NCBI GenBank assembly: GCA_037367355.1 | Contig: CM074706.1 | Location: forward strand, 744,001-808,000 | Direction: 5' to 3' | DNA length: 64,000 bases | DNA from: Neoscytalidium dimidiatum | Taxonomy: Eukaryota; Ascomycota; Dothideomycetes; Botryosphaeriales; Botryosphaeriaceae | Shown here: in pieces, positions 22,599 through 33,925 of the stretch | Layout of the letters: the number at the start of each line of letters is the position of its first letter | Position numbering within the stretch: position 1 is the first letter of the stretch | Notes under the pieces: model-generated | Told to the model about the DNA's origin: nothing | The model's input: only the letters and a program-made list of their open reading frames with translations | Database searches by the model: none | Made by a program: the position numbers and the translations under genes

Positions 22599-24396
22599 AA
22601 TGTCGCCCGGTCAGCCGCCATGCGCTCTGGGAGAGCGGGGGGCTGTTGGAGGAGTCGAGGATGAGGATAGGTGGCTCGCGCACGCTCAATTCGAGGGGCG
22701 AAAGGGGCCGGGCTCACGACCGAATTGCGGGCTATCGCGGCCCCATTGCCATGCAGTGTGCGCGCGGGAGGAGGATGGCAGAGAGTTTTCTGGGCTTGGG
22801 AAAACGAGGCGGCGCGCGCGGGTCGCGGCAGGCTCGGAGAACGGCTGGGGTCTTGGGAGGATTAGAGGACCAGGGATGACGTCGCTTGGGCTAGGGCGCT
22901 GATGCAAGCGTTGCGGCGCGGCGCTGCAGAAGGCTGAGAAAGACGGAGGAGGCAGAGGCGCGACGGCGAACGAGCGGCGCGCGTTTCTTCAGCACCCCTC
23001 ACGGTTGCAGGGGCAGCAGAGGCAAGGTGGGAGGTGTCACAAAAGGCCAGAGCTGACTCGCTGGCCGTGCGCTGGTGTTGGCGGCATAGCGACGATCAGC
23101 ACGGCGCGATAGCTCTCCTCCGCAAGGCCAAGCTTCGCCGTACCGCTCGCCGTACAAAGAGCTGGAGCCCTGCACTGCCCGAGTCCCATCTTCGCGACGC
23201 GCCAGCGCCAACACGCCAGCAACAGCAGCATCACCACCACCACCACCACCACCACCACCACCCACACAGCATCCTGGCGGCCCGGCGCCAGATGCCGCCT
23301 CTATTTGCTTCTCGAAAAACCCAAACCTGGCATACGGGGAGATCGCAGCGGGCCAGCCGCCGATAGCCTCCGGAGATCCCAATAGCTCCAGCCACTTAAT
23401 CCTAGCTGCTTTTGCACCACGACCAACTTCCCCCTCCGGGGGGCGGGCCCCCGGGGACGCGTTGCGCCTCAGCGCGCTGCCGTGCGAGGCATGCTGCGAC
23501 CACCTGCTACACAAAACCAACGCTCAGTCCTCGCAGCAAGCCTGAAGCCATGCTGTCCTGTTCCGCTGATCAGCGCATGCTGTCATCTCGCCTGGTGTCT
23601 TCCTGCAGACGGAGACTTATGCGCCATATGCGTGGGTGCGCAATTTCCACATCCGCTCTGAGTCCGAACCTCCTCCAGACTCGGCCGGACTTAGGCTCCG
23701 AACCGGATATAAGCACGCATACGCCCTACGGGTGCGCGCGTAATCGTGCTGAGCTGGTCATGAGGAGCGCTTCGTTCGAAATTCCTCGATCATTTGGGAT
23801 TCTTTTCCCAAAAGCATCAATGCTCCCAAAAAAAAAAAGAAATATGGACAAGAAAAATCTCAGGCCAGCCAGTCGTACCGCGACACCAGAGTGCGGATTA
23901 GAAAAACTGTAGTCCAGAAACCTAAGTTGAAAGCGCAAATACAGTGTGAACATCGGCCAAGCACAGAGAACGCATGCCCCTTGGTCAGATGTGACAAGCG
24001 AAAGACAGGCATGCCTTTGTGGCTAGAGGGGTGGCACGGGACACCTGGAGCTCGTGCCCTTGAGGCTGTTGCTGCTTGACTTCTCGAACCTTGCCACCTT
24101 GGGAATAGAACCCCCCTTAGTACGAGTCGCATTCTCCAATCGACCGTTCGTTGACCTCACTTCATATATCTTCGGACCACGAGTCAAGTCCATCACGCTC
24201 TGTCAATGGCAACCAGGGAACTAGCAGCTTGTGGGTTCGAATCGTTGCAGCACCGTGCTGCAATTACTTGTATTCGCTTCATGGACCAGACCCATGAAAG
24301 CTCCATATGAAATATTACGGTATCAGAATCCCCTACCTACCTCCCACCATCGATGGGCCGGCACGACGGCCGACTCCATGATTAACAGCGGGAGCC
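22599..24396. other. Intergenic region upstream of FMP27
   Basis: FMP27 promoter and the 3' flank of the WW-domain gene. Contains a (CAC)n microsatellite at about 23232-23262 and an A12 tract near 23828. A GGTTCGAATC motif at about 24234 resembles a tRNA B box but has no foldable arms. No gene called. Confidence 0.5.
23232..23262 (+). repeat. (CAC)n trinucleotide microsatellite
   Basis: About ten uninterrupted CAC units, preceded by CAG repeats (CAACAGCAGCAT). Non-coding, in the FMP27 upstream region. Confidence 0.9.
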
Positions 24397-25446
24397 TCAG
24401 TCATATGCTTCCTCGTACGCCTCTTCGTACGCTTCCCGAGCCTCTTCTAGCTCCTCCTTGTCGCTACTCGAGACGGAACTTCCGGAACGGGTCTCATCTG
24501 GTAGATCATCCGTCGGCGGCGGGACGGGGTCGTAGTATGACGGGTCGGCAGCAGGCGGTGGAGCAGAGCGCGCCTTCTCGTCATCCGAGTCTTCACCAAG
24601 CTCGTGGGCTGTTCCGGGTGTGGTCAGCACGCACCTCTACGCCGATAGCAAGAGCAAGGGAGATGCAGCGATGGAACTTACCAACAACAGCTCCGAGGAC
24701 GGCGCCGCCGACGACACCAGCACCCGCAGCGGCGACCATAGCACCGGTGCTGTGGCCCTCCTTCTTCTTCTCCTTCTTCTCGACTTCGCCGTAGTACTCC
24801 TTCTGGTGCTCACCATGGGCACCCTGCTGACCGTATCCTGCGCCGTAGCCAGCCGGGGGAGCGGCGTTGCCGTACTCGTTGTAGAACTCACCGCCGGCAC
24901 CCCGAGAGGCCTCCATGCCGTAGCCGGGCTGCTCCCACTGAGTGCGGCCAGTGGCAGGTTCCGCATAGTACGGACGGTTACGGTTGCCATCCCAGTGGGC
25001 GTACCAGCCGGCCGGAAGCGGCGGCGGGTCGAAGCTGGGTGGCGGAGGTGCGGGAGGGGCGCCGTAACCTTGAGGAGGCGGGGATTGGTAGTGCTGCGGC
25101 GGCTGTCCGTACGGCGGCTGCCCATAGCCTTGCTGGGGCGGAGGTGACTGGTAGTGTTGAGGCGGCGGCTGTCCATAGGGCTGTCCGTAGGAAGGCTGTC
25201 CGTAGCCCTGCTGGGGCGGCGGCGGCGACTGATAGTGCTGGGGCGGGGGCTGACCGTAGCCGCCCTGGTCGTAGTAGCCGCGGGAGGCCTCTGTTGCGCA
25301 GACCGTCAGATGTCACTGTTCACCGCGGAGCAGTTGAGGTGAGGGCGCGCGTGTATGTACTTACCACCCTCGCCGTGTTTCTCCTTGTCCTTGTCGCCGA
25401 ATCCAAGACCCTCAAACTCTTTGGTCATCTTTTTGAAGAACGACAT
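24397..25446 (-). CDS. WW-domain protein with Pro/Gln/Tyr repeats and glycine zipper, 3 exons
   Basis: CDS complement(24397..24608, 24682..25290, 25365..25446), 300 residues. Order: charged N-terminus MSFFKKMTKEFEGLGFGDKD; a repetitive region (residues ~35-110) with three copies of a unit like QPPPQHYQSPPPQQGYGQP; one WW domain at about 118-149 with both signature tryptophans (LPAGWYAHWDGNRNRPYYAE ... RTQWEQP); then KKEKKKEGHSTGAM and a glycine-zipper hydrophobic segment GAGVVGGAVLGAVVAHELG; then an acidic tail ending in EEAYEEAYEEAYD. Introns are 74 and 73 nt with GTAAGT donors; the last joint reads VV-AHELGEDSDDE. WW domains bind proline-rich peptides, and the glycine zipper suggests membrane association or oligomerisation. 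The specific function is unknown. The repeat region is expected to be length-variable. Confidence 0.85.
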
Positions 25447-26896
25447 GGTGGGCGGACGTCCTGCGGGGCAATTGATAAAAGGACGGGATGGTGTGATGGG
25501 TGGGATAAGCAGAGGAATGGAAGAAGCAATGAGCTCGCGGTGGACGAGCTCTTATACCAGCGCGCTCCGGCAAGGGCCCGCGGCAGCATAGGAAGGAAAT
25601 GGTAGGGCAAGGCAGGCTGGCCCTCCACGTAACGCACGCACACCGCAGTGGAAGCTCTCAAACAACGCGCCACGCTGGCCCCGCGGACGCCGTACACAAA
25701 GCATCGTCCGCTTCAGCCACAGCCCTTCCCAGCTCGCCGTCACCGTCGTCGACAAGCGAGCGCAGCACCGCCCCTGCACGCGCCAACGGCCGCCCACGCG
25801 CACGCCGATGGGACCCAGTGAGATCATTCAGGCTTGCAATTTCTCAGGGCTCCCGTGGAGGAAGGCTCTCGCGCGCTGCGGAGCGTCCAAACCCCCTCTA
25901 CCACACGCTCGCCAGATTAATTCGCGCAAGCTGGAGCTGGCAGCGCTCGGAAAACGGCACCGCAGGCAGTCCGGACGGGTTTAGTGGAGCTTAGGCACAG
26001 CCTGAGGCTCTTTTCTCATAGGCTGCCGCTCCGGGCCGGCCCTATCCGCCAAGTCGCGCTGATTGAGCGCCAATGTGGCACGCGTGGGGATGTCTGCGCG
26101 AAATTGACAAGCTCTTGGCCCGCGCGCACATGGTAAATGTCTGGCATTGTATTGCTGATGTGGCTGATGCCCCGCGAGGTGACAACAGTGACCTTTCGAC
26201 CACTCCCACCGCTGGGCACTGGATGGCGTGCCGCTGCTATCGCCCGCCCGATGCTTTTCGATTTCCCGTAGTCCGTCCGATGAACTGCCAGACTTCATCC
26301 ATCAGGACACGCTTCAAGGAGATAATAATAGAGCGGGGAATCGTTCCCCGCGCCTGCGAAATGAGGAGCGGCCGTGGTGCTGACGCAACACATAACTCTT
26401 TCGCGCGGCACCCGCCATAGACGCGATGCTTCAACTTCAGGAGACCTGGGGCGCGCAAGGAAACACGGAATCCGCAGGAAAGACAGCGAAGATGTTGAAT
26501 GGTAATAACATTGAAAGGAGAAGAAAATCACCGTCTATCACCTTTCAAGTCGTGCAGTCTGTCTAACGCGTCCCTAGCGAACCCCATAATCCTTCCAAAA
26601 ACAAAATCGTGGCCTACCTCTAGCGTAGCAAGAAACGCCTAAACTCCGAGGGAAACCGTGTCTCGTAAAAAGTGCCCATGGTGCTGCTCCACGCGCTCCC
26701 TGATGCATGCTCGTGGACCCTCATAGCTCAACCAACCGGAGAAGTGCCCGTAAATGCGACCTGAACGCCGGAAATGCCAGTGCTGTCTAGAAGGGGAAGT
26801 AAAACATGGTAAGAAGTATCCGCATGTCGGAGGCGGCTTTCACGTGCATCCGAAGCTGAGGTGTGGCGCAGAAGCCGGGATGGACGACGCCAGCCT
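25447..26896. other. Intergenic region between WW-domain and PQ-loop genes
   Basis: Promoter and leader of the WW-domain gene and 3' flank of the PQ-loop gene. Short overlapping frames only; nothing recognisable. Confidence 0.55.
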
Positions 26897-28264
26897 TTAC
26901 ACACCGCCGTAAACCCCTCCTTCCTCCCCCGCCCCGAGCAAACGTTCATGCTCCGCTCTTGGCGATGGCAGCTCACTCGCAGCTGTGCTGCCCGGAATCG
27001 TTGGGATCCAGCCTCTGAGCCAGCCGGACACTCGCCGCCAGCGGAATCTCTTGCCACCGGGGCCGTCCTCTGGCACGAGGACTGTGCTGTCCGCCAAAGA
27101 GCCCTCACCGTAGTACCAGAACTGCACTCCGACCGCGCCGTCCATCAGCAGCACACCGGCCGCTCCCAGCCAGAACGGTGTGGCCCGCCCCAGCCATTCC
27201 GCTCGCTCGCTGCCCCCGGATCCAACCCATCCGCGTGCTCCGTGAGGCGGGTACGTGCCCCAGGCGCAGGGGTTCGCGAGGATCGACGACGAGTAGAACA
27301 AGTTGCCTAGGAATGCGGCCAGGAAGAGTGTGGGCGAAAGTCCGGATGTCGACTTGCGCCGGTAATTCTTGTACAGCTGCGGCATGCGGGAGCCAAGGTA
27401 CATGAGCGTGCTCATCCAGGACAAGAGACGACCTGCCATCTGCGTGCCCGACTCGGCCGAGGAAGCTTTCTGCTGGGCGATGATGGGAAACGCCGGGCTT
27501 GGGCCATTCAGAGGAGAAGCCTGCGCGACCACGGCGAGGAGCATAGAGACATAAAGGACGGTGCGCGGGGAGGGGTAAGGAGAGCTGGAGCGACCGAAAC
27601 GGCGGATCCTGCGATTGGAAGGCGTAGCGTTCAGCTCTTCGTCATCATCCTCGCGCATGTCATCACGTTCCTTGGAGGGCGAAGACGAGTATTGCGGGTT
27701 GCGGAACACATCCTTGGGTTTCGAGTGCGGTACAGTCTTAGCATCCGCGCCGTCATCCTCGGACACGGAGACGCCGTCGATGTAGTCGGCCAGGTGGCCG
27801 GATCCATGGCCGTCGTAGTCGGCGCGCGAGCCCCTCCTCCACACGCGCACCAGAGGCCTGCCGTGACGCAGGCGCTCATACCATATCCACTGGCCGACAA
27901 GACAACAGTCGACAAAGCAGTAGTAACAGGCGATAATGACCTGCCAGAGGGCCTGGTCGGTGAAGAGCGAGCCCAACAGATTGGACAGGTCGCCCAACAA
28001 CCACTCGGCCAGGAAAAAGATGCTAAGACCGGAGGTGCTTTTCAAGGTGTAGTTCTTGTATATTTGAGGAAGCTGAGCAAAGAGCCATGAGACGATGCTG
28101 AGGGTGCCTAGGAGGGAGGATATGAAGGCGAGCTTGGTGGGGACGCAGGTGTGGAAGGTGGAGGAGAAGCGGAAGAGGAAGTCGGACTCGGGCTCGCAGT
28201 GCGGTGGAAGGGAAGGTTCGAAGACGGCGCGCAGGCCCAGCCAGGGCGGCGAGGATTCTGACAT
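26897..28264 (-). CDS. PQ-loop vacuolar cationic amino acid transporter (Ypq/PQLC2 type)
   Basis: Seven-transmembrane PQ-loop protein of the vacuole/lysosome membrane; yeast Ypq1-3/Rtc2 and human PQLC2 export or exchange cationic amino acids. Single exon, 455 residues. Two PQ-loop repeats are clear: LFAQLPQIYKNYTLKSTSGL (about residues 63-82) and GSRMPQLYKNYRRKSTSGL (about residue 300), each followed by a helix with LAEWLLGDLSNLLG or LAAFLGNLFYSSS. A long charged, Ser-rich cytosolic loop (about residues 145-225) separates the halves, as in fungal family members. The C-terminal ~50 residues end in an acidic tail with ERLLGAG, reminiscent of a dileucine vacuolar sorting signal. The upstream ATG at 28264 begins MSESSPPWLGLRAVFEPSL; I kept it because no stronger start follows before the first membrane segment. 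Confidence 0.92.
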   Translation of the reverse strand: MSESSPPWLGLRAVFEPSLPPHCEPESDFLFRFSSTFHTCVPTKLAFISSLLGTLSIVSWLFAQLPQIYKNYTLKSTSGLSIFFLAEWLLGDLSNLLGSLFTDQALWQVIIACYYCFVDCCLVGQWIWYERLRHGRPLVRVWRRGSRADYDGHGSGHLADYIDGVSVSEDDGADAKTVPHSKPKDVFRNPQYSSSPSKERDDMREDDDEELNATPSNRRIRRFGRSSSPYPSPRTVLYVSMLLAVVAQASPLNGPSPAFPIIAQQKASSAESGTQMAGRLLSWMSTLMYLGSRMPQLYKNYRRKSTSGLSPTLFLAAFLGNLFYSSSILANPCAWGTYPPHGARGWVGSGGSERAEWLGRATPFWLGAAGVLLMDGAVGVQFWYYGEGSLADSTVLVPEDGPGGKRFRWRRVSGWLRGWIPTIPGSTAASELPSPRAEHERLLGAGEEGGVYGGV

Positions 28265-30240
28265 GTCGGGCGCAAAAGCGTGGAGGAGTGCGCGCAGAGG
28301 GCTGGGAATATGAAGGAGCGGGATGGGAGCGATGCGATAAGGTAGTCAGTCAGTCAGTCTGGCTGGCTGGCCGGCTGGCTGGCTGGCGGGAAGCTATATC
28401 AGGAACACGGCGCGGATCGGATGACTGGAGTGAGGGCTGTGTTGAGGTGTCATGCGCCCTCTGCGACGGGCAGACACAGCTACGGAGCATGTACTACCGC
28501 CTACTGCTACTACGACGTATTACGCGCTGGAAAGGGTGGCTGAAAGATAACAGAGGCGTGGGGAGGATGAGGCTGCCCGCTTATCACCGTCCAATGCAAG
28601 GCGCGCATCGTCGCGGGCGCTGCTGCACGCGACCGCGGCGCCTTCAGCCTCTCGCCGGCACTATTACTTCATCGCACTCCCACCACCAATGCTGGGTCTC
28701 GGCGCCTCACTGACTGCGGCCGGCCTGACGCTCGGCCGCGACTGCAGCGCAGCGCGCATCGGGCCTCAGCCAGCGCGCGGTTGACCGTGGCCGTCGCCGC
28801 CGGACTCGTGGCCGGTGATCAACTGGGCTGTCCGCATGCTCGCCGCAGCTGCCGACCGGGCCAGGATGCCCTCGAAACCTCGAGGGCCTGAACCGACTAT
28901 TTCCGCGGGCCCATGACGCACACAGCCGATATCGTCCTGCCTTAAAGTACAAAGTTGCCCCAGGTACAGTAGTGAGTACGGTACAGGCACTTGCAGCACC
29001 CTTTCCGGCCGGCTCAGACCAGGCCCAATCACCCCGCGTTACACGCACGTTCCGCCGCGGTATCTGCCCGCATGCGGAATCCCGATCCAGTCCCCGCGCC
29101 ACAGCGCCAGTCCCCCACCTAGCGTGCCCCTCCATCTCGCCAGCTGCCATATAGGCCATATAGGTATCCGGATACCCAAGATACCCAATCTGGAGGCATC
29201 CGAGCACCGCCGAACAACACCTCTCCAGTCCATGCACTCGAACATCCTCCACGACAAAGTCACCTTCATAACATCGGACCTGACCTTTTTCACCGGGGCC
29301 AACCTGGATCTGGCTTCAGGCGTCGTCGGCACAAAACCGACTTGCCGCATTTGGAGTGCGAGAGTTGGGGAGGTGCCGCCGCGGCCTTGCGTTGCACAAA
29401 ATTCTTCGAGCACCCATGCGAGTTGCTGATAGAGCAACGTAATTTTCGAAGACTGGCATACCCGCAATACACGCTCATCATAGCCGCCATCCTTGTTGGG
29501 AAGCAACCTCACCACCCGTTTGGCACAGAGATTAGAATACTTCATTCCAGCGCTCCAACCGCACTGCGCAGGAGGGAAAGCACATGGTACCCCCCACGCT
29601 CCTTGCTTGACTATCTCACACGCAAGCCACCGTCCATTCTCACACCATGCGCACATCTCTGCCATCATTTGAATATGCAATCTGTCACGAGCATCCCGCA
29701 GAGTGTCGTCGTCCTGCCGCCCCAGTGAATGTCTCGTGCTCCACTGTTTCGCGCAAGGGATTCGAGTGGCTCCTGAAGGATGGATGTCGGTGGGGCTGAC
29801 CTGTGGGTCTGCCGAGAAGCCGCAGAATCATCATCTCTGCCTCTCTCTTCAGCACTCCGACTTCTGCTTCGTCCTTGATCCCCTCACTCCAATAGTACGC
29901 TCCACCCCCAGAGCGAACGGACTTAGGCCAGCCCAGTGAACAGCCGCCCATCCTTTCACAGTAGTTCTAATAGGAAAAGCAATATAGGTCACTTCGACCC
30001 AGGCAGAAAATCATTCGCCATCTACACTTTTTGTACTCATGACTCGGCGCTCAATCATTTCAGGTTCTATCCGACTCTGACAATCATAAGAGAGAATGCC
30101 AAAAGAACATCCTGCTAGCATCTCGATCTTAGTGCAAAATTCGTTCAACTATATGATAATTCACGTGAAAGTTGGCTCGGCTATAGTACAGTGCTCTTTG
30201 TCGAACACGCTCGTGTCAGAAGGAGCACATTGCGCCGCCC
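28265..30240. other. 2-kb intergenic region upstream of the PQ-loop gene
   Basis: Contains a (AGTC)n/(GGCT)n microsatellite just upstream of the PQ-loop start. The longest frame (29039-29680, minus) has no recognisable domain. No gene called. Confidence 0.5.
28343..28389 (+). repeat. Compound tetranucleotide microsatellite (AGTC)n-(TGGC)n
   Basis: Runs of AGTC followed by TGGC/CTGG units, interrupted once by CCGG. It lies about 80 bases upstream of the PQ-loop start codon, so length changes could affect its promoter or 5' leader. Confidence 0.85.
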
Positions 30241-31321
30241 TTAGACCTGCTCGTCGGTCTCCTGTTGGACCTTGGCGTACTCTTCCTTTCCATCCGAATA
30301 TCGAGGTCTAGATGAAAGAGAGAAAAAAACAATTAGCATCATGGACACTGCATCCCACAACGCAGGCTCGTAGAGCTTCCGATCAAAGTTACACACCTGA
30401 AAATGATGGTGCTCACTCACCGCAGCCAATTCGACAACCCCACCACCGCTCCTGTACCCACCGCATAGGCCCCCAAGAGCTTGGCCCATCCATTACTGTT
30501 CCCACTAGCATATGCGTTTTGGCCGACAGCCAACGCCACGAGGTCGTACACCAGGCACCCCCCAAAGATCCAATCGCTCAGAGCACCTACTACCCCGAAT
30601 CCAACACCTGTCAGCGCCTTGACAATGCTGCTGGGCGTTAGCTGCCCGGGATAGTACGCAGCCGACGTGTTGTGCAGGAGGTCGAGCACCCCAATGCCTG
30701 CGAAAGTTTTGGAAACGACGTGCGTAAGTAGTGAGTTAGTAGAGGAGGTGCGAAGGGTTGGGAGGCGCGTGCTGATATAGGCGAGCTGGGAGATGGTGTT
30801 GACAATGACGAAGACGTTGGACGTGCGGAGATCAGACGCATTCCAGAAAAACATCCAGGCTATATTTGCGGGTGTGAGTGTCAGCCGTGCGCCCTGCTAA
30901 TCACGGAGAATATCTCAAGGTGATCGGAAAATTGCATTGACGGAGTGAAGTAGAGACAAAGGAGTTGCAAGGTGGAGCCAAAATGCCTCACACCTGTGGC
31001 ATCGATGAAATGACTGGAGGTAAACTGACTTCCAATGCAAACACTTCCTAGAGCGTAGACAGGGACGTAGTCGACCATCTCCTGCACTTCCCTTTCGCTG
31101 CCGTTTCTCTTCCACAGCTTCCATAGCCAAACGAGCTGGGCAATCTGCTGTGGGAAGAAGAACAGAGCGATGAAGTAGGGTTGAGGGCTGAAGAAGGACA
31201 GATTCGCGTCGTGCACATCTTTCATATTCGGCTTGGACAGCATGCCATATTGTTGTGCCGCAAAATCATAGAGAAAAGCTGCCGGTGCGAGGTATCGCGC
31301 TTTGCTGTACGAAATGCCCAT
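30241..31321 (-). CDS. Conserved-looking multi-pass membrane protein of unknown function, 3 exons
   Basis: CDS complement(30241..30307, 30421..30859, 31030..31321), 265 residues; I do not recognise the family. Start chosen at 31321 (MGISYSKARYLAPAAFLYDF). Several hydrophobic segments are visible: YFIALFFFPQQIAQLVWLW, YVPVYALGSVCIGTWMFFW, NVFVIVNTISQLAYI, VGFGVVGALSDWIFGGCLV and LLGAYAVGTGAVVGLSNWL. The tail is short and charged (DGKEEYAKVQQETDEQV). The first joint uses a GTCAGT donor and ATAG acceptor across 170 nt, long for this genome, so that boundary is the least certain; it gives the protein-like SVCIGTWMFFWNASDL. The second intron (113 nt, GTGAGT...CTAG) joins NWLR to PRYSDGK. The total is in frame throughout. 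Confidence 0.7.
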
Positions 31322-31952
31322 GATTATGCTTCTGGATGTGCTCTTACTAAGCTGAAAGCAACGTGAGCGTACGGCTGAGATGGTTTGAGAAGATGATATG
31401 CTGAAGCAGGAGTTATTTGATAGAGGACAAAATTTGATTGCAATCCGAGTTGTTGAAAAGGCAAGTCCCCTTGTCATCCGCTCGATCCGTATTTACCTTT
31501 TCGCGCGAGTCTTGACGCAAGTGCATCGTAGCGCAGTAGCTCTCAATCCGCGCGGAATGACGCACATGATTTTGGTGCTCGGCGCAATCGGAAGCCGAGT
31601 CACGGGGAAACATTGCACTACAGAACTCCTGTACCATCTACTCTTTTATACTTCTCGACGTCGCTGGGAATACATGAATAATAAATTGTACAGAACCAAC
31701 GATCCAATCTATCTATGCGTGATAACTGCCAACCCATTAACCCTAGAGGAATAAACGTGAAAGAAAATTCTCGCAGCCGGAGCCGACCAGCAACCCATGC
31801 AATTAGTCCGACCCAACATAGACGAGTCTCATAGATCTAAGGCTCTTCTTTCACCTCTAGCGATACAAGCTTCTGTCGGCTAGATTTGATGATACAGATG
31901 TTGCGGTATAAGGATGAGTACGTGGATATCAATGGCGCGGATTTGCCGGATT
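31322..31952. other. Intergenic region between membrane protein and NADH dehydrogenase genes
   Basis: Upstream region of the membrane protein gene and 3' flank of the NADH dehydrogenase gene. It is AT-richer than neighbouring sequence. No gene seen. Confidence 0.55.
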
Positions 31953-33925
31953 TCACTCGCGCGACACGTCGCGTCCAAAGACTTTGGCCTTAACCCAATC
32001 GATGAGGACGAGAACACGGTTACGAGCTAGAAAAGAAGGTCAGCGTGGTAACGTATTTTGAGACTGCCATGCACTTACTGCTGAAGCACATGCTCAGATA
32101 GGCACTTCTCCAGAAGTAGTAGGTCAGGGTGCCACCGGTTGCGAAGTTACCGGTAAGCCAGGTGATATCGGCCACGGCCTTCTCGCTGCCAATGTAGGCC
32201 AGCGAGCCTTGGTGAGAGTACTCGAAGGGCCCCATTTGCTTGACACGGCGCAGGCGCTTTTGCAGGTCCTTGATGTTGGCAAAAACCTCATCACGAGCAT
32301 CCTTGGTGGGAGCTTTCTCCTGAGCCTCGGAAAGCTTGCTCAGCTCGCTCTCGATCTGTTCCGTCTTGGCCATGTTGTTGAACAGGCGGGCGAGGAAAGC
32401 GCCTTCCTGAGCAGCCACCTGAGCGGTAGGAGCGTAGTTGGCAACGGCACAATCGCCGACGGCCCAGATGTTCTCGGTTCCCTTCACCACGAGATACTCA
32501 TTCACCGCAAGTCCGCGGCGGGAATCCTTTTGCGCGGGGATCTGCGACATCAGGTCTTTGACGACGGGACGAACCGCGTTGCCGGTCGCCCAAACCAAAA
32601 GTCCGTAGGGGATGCGCTCCAACTGCTTCTTGCCGTCGGGACCGGTGGATTCAGCCTCGATGTACTTGTCCGTAACCTTCTTAACCATGGTCTTGGTGCG
32701 AATAGTAATGGTCTCCTCCTTAAAGGTCCGCTCAGTATAATCAATCAGCTGCTTGGAGAACATGGGAAGAACCTATAAGAAAAATTAGCTCGGCCGAAAA
32801 CTCCGCTAGCTATTCTCGGAAGCTCACGTTGGGAAGAGCCTCGACGAGAGTGACGTGAAAGTTGTCCCGAATGTCTGGAATCCACTTCTTGAGATCACCG
32901 TTGAAGAAGTCCTGGAGTTCACCGGCGAACTCGACACCAGTAGGACCACCACCGACGACGACCATGTGCAGAAGGCGCTTGATCTCCTCAGGGTCCTGGT
33001 CCTTGAAAGTGGCAGTCTCACAGCAATCCATGATACGCTTGCGGATCTTCTGAGCGTCGCCGACTTCCTTCAGGAACAGGCCGTGCTCGCGGACACCGGG
33101 GATACCTGCGGTTCATGTCAGACGCAACCCAGCTCGGCCTGATACGCGACGTACCGAAAGTAGCGTTCTCAGCACCAACACCGACGACAAGCATGTCAAA
33201 GGGAACCTCGGTAGTGGAAACGTCGCCCTTGATCTCAGATTCGTCGTGGATGTAAACAACCCGCTTCTGATAGTCGATCTTGGTAGCCTCGGCTTCGTAG
33301 TACCTGACGGCGGCCTTCTTGTGGCGCAGGAAATTCCGGATGGGCTCCATGATGGACCGGTGTTCGATCGTACCAGTAGTGCATGATGGGAGCAGTGGGG
33401 TGAACAGGAAGTAGTTGCGAGGAGAGATGACGACGACGTTGTAGTTTTCCGTATCGAGCTTCTTCAGGAGGGAGACGGAGCCCCAGCCGGTACCTGCGGC
33501 ACGCGGTCAACATCAGCAATTGGCGCGCCTGGGGATTGGGGCGGCAGCGCACCGAGGATGACGAGCGTCTTCTTGTTGGGATCGGGGAGGACCTGCTCGG
33601 GCGGGTTGCGCATCTCGTAAATTCCATAGCCAACATAACCAAGACCAACTACGGCGGACAGGTAAGTCGCGCGCCAGATCCAGCGCAGCAGACGGAAGCC
33701 CTTCTTCCTGGGCTCCGGAGAAGCTGCGCTATCCGCATAGGCGCGGCGGAAGGCGTTGCGGAAGACGGGCTGGGCGGACAGCGGAGCACGAGGAGAGGCG
33801 GGACGGAGCTTGGAGGTCGCGAGCTGAGGGCGCTGCTGGGTCGCGAAGGCGCGGCGACCAGCGAAGCGCACAGCGTGCTGGAGGCCGGTCGCGGCCATTG
33901 GCCTCAGGGCGGCAGGAGCTGCCAT
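31953..33925 (-). CDS. NDE1: Alternative (type II) external NADH:ubiquinone oxidoreductase, mitochondrial, 5 exons
   Basis: Rotenone-insensitive, non-proton-pumping NADH dehydrogenase facing the intermembrane space, feeding electrons to ubiquinone. CDS complement(31953..32026, 32079..32772, 32828..33105, 33155..33493, 33553..33925), 585 residues. The N-terminus is an Arg/Ala-rich mitochondrial presequence followed by a membrane anchor (ATYLSAVVGLGYVGYGIYEM), which favours the external NDE type. The FAD-binding motif VILGTGWGSVSL spans joint 1, PRNYFLFTPLLPS follows, and the NADH-binding motif is VVVGGGPTGVEFAGEL. AVGDCA and a C-terminal amphipathic membrane-binding region (RNRVLVLIDWVKAKVFGRD) complete the family pattern. 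A helical charged insert (about residues 455-495) stands where some fungal NDEs carry an EF-hand, but no EF-hand is visible. Introns are 49-59 nt. Confidence 0.94.

Noticed and set aside
24226..24260. tRNA-like B box (GGTTCGAATC)
   Set aside because: The flanking bases cannot form a 5-bp T stem, and no A box or acceptor stem lies at the right distance.
29039..29680. 213-codon minus-strand frame upstream of the PQ-loop gene
   Set aside because: Cys/Trp/Arg-heavy translation without a domain; looks like read-through of non-coding sequence.
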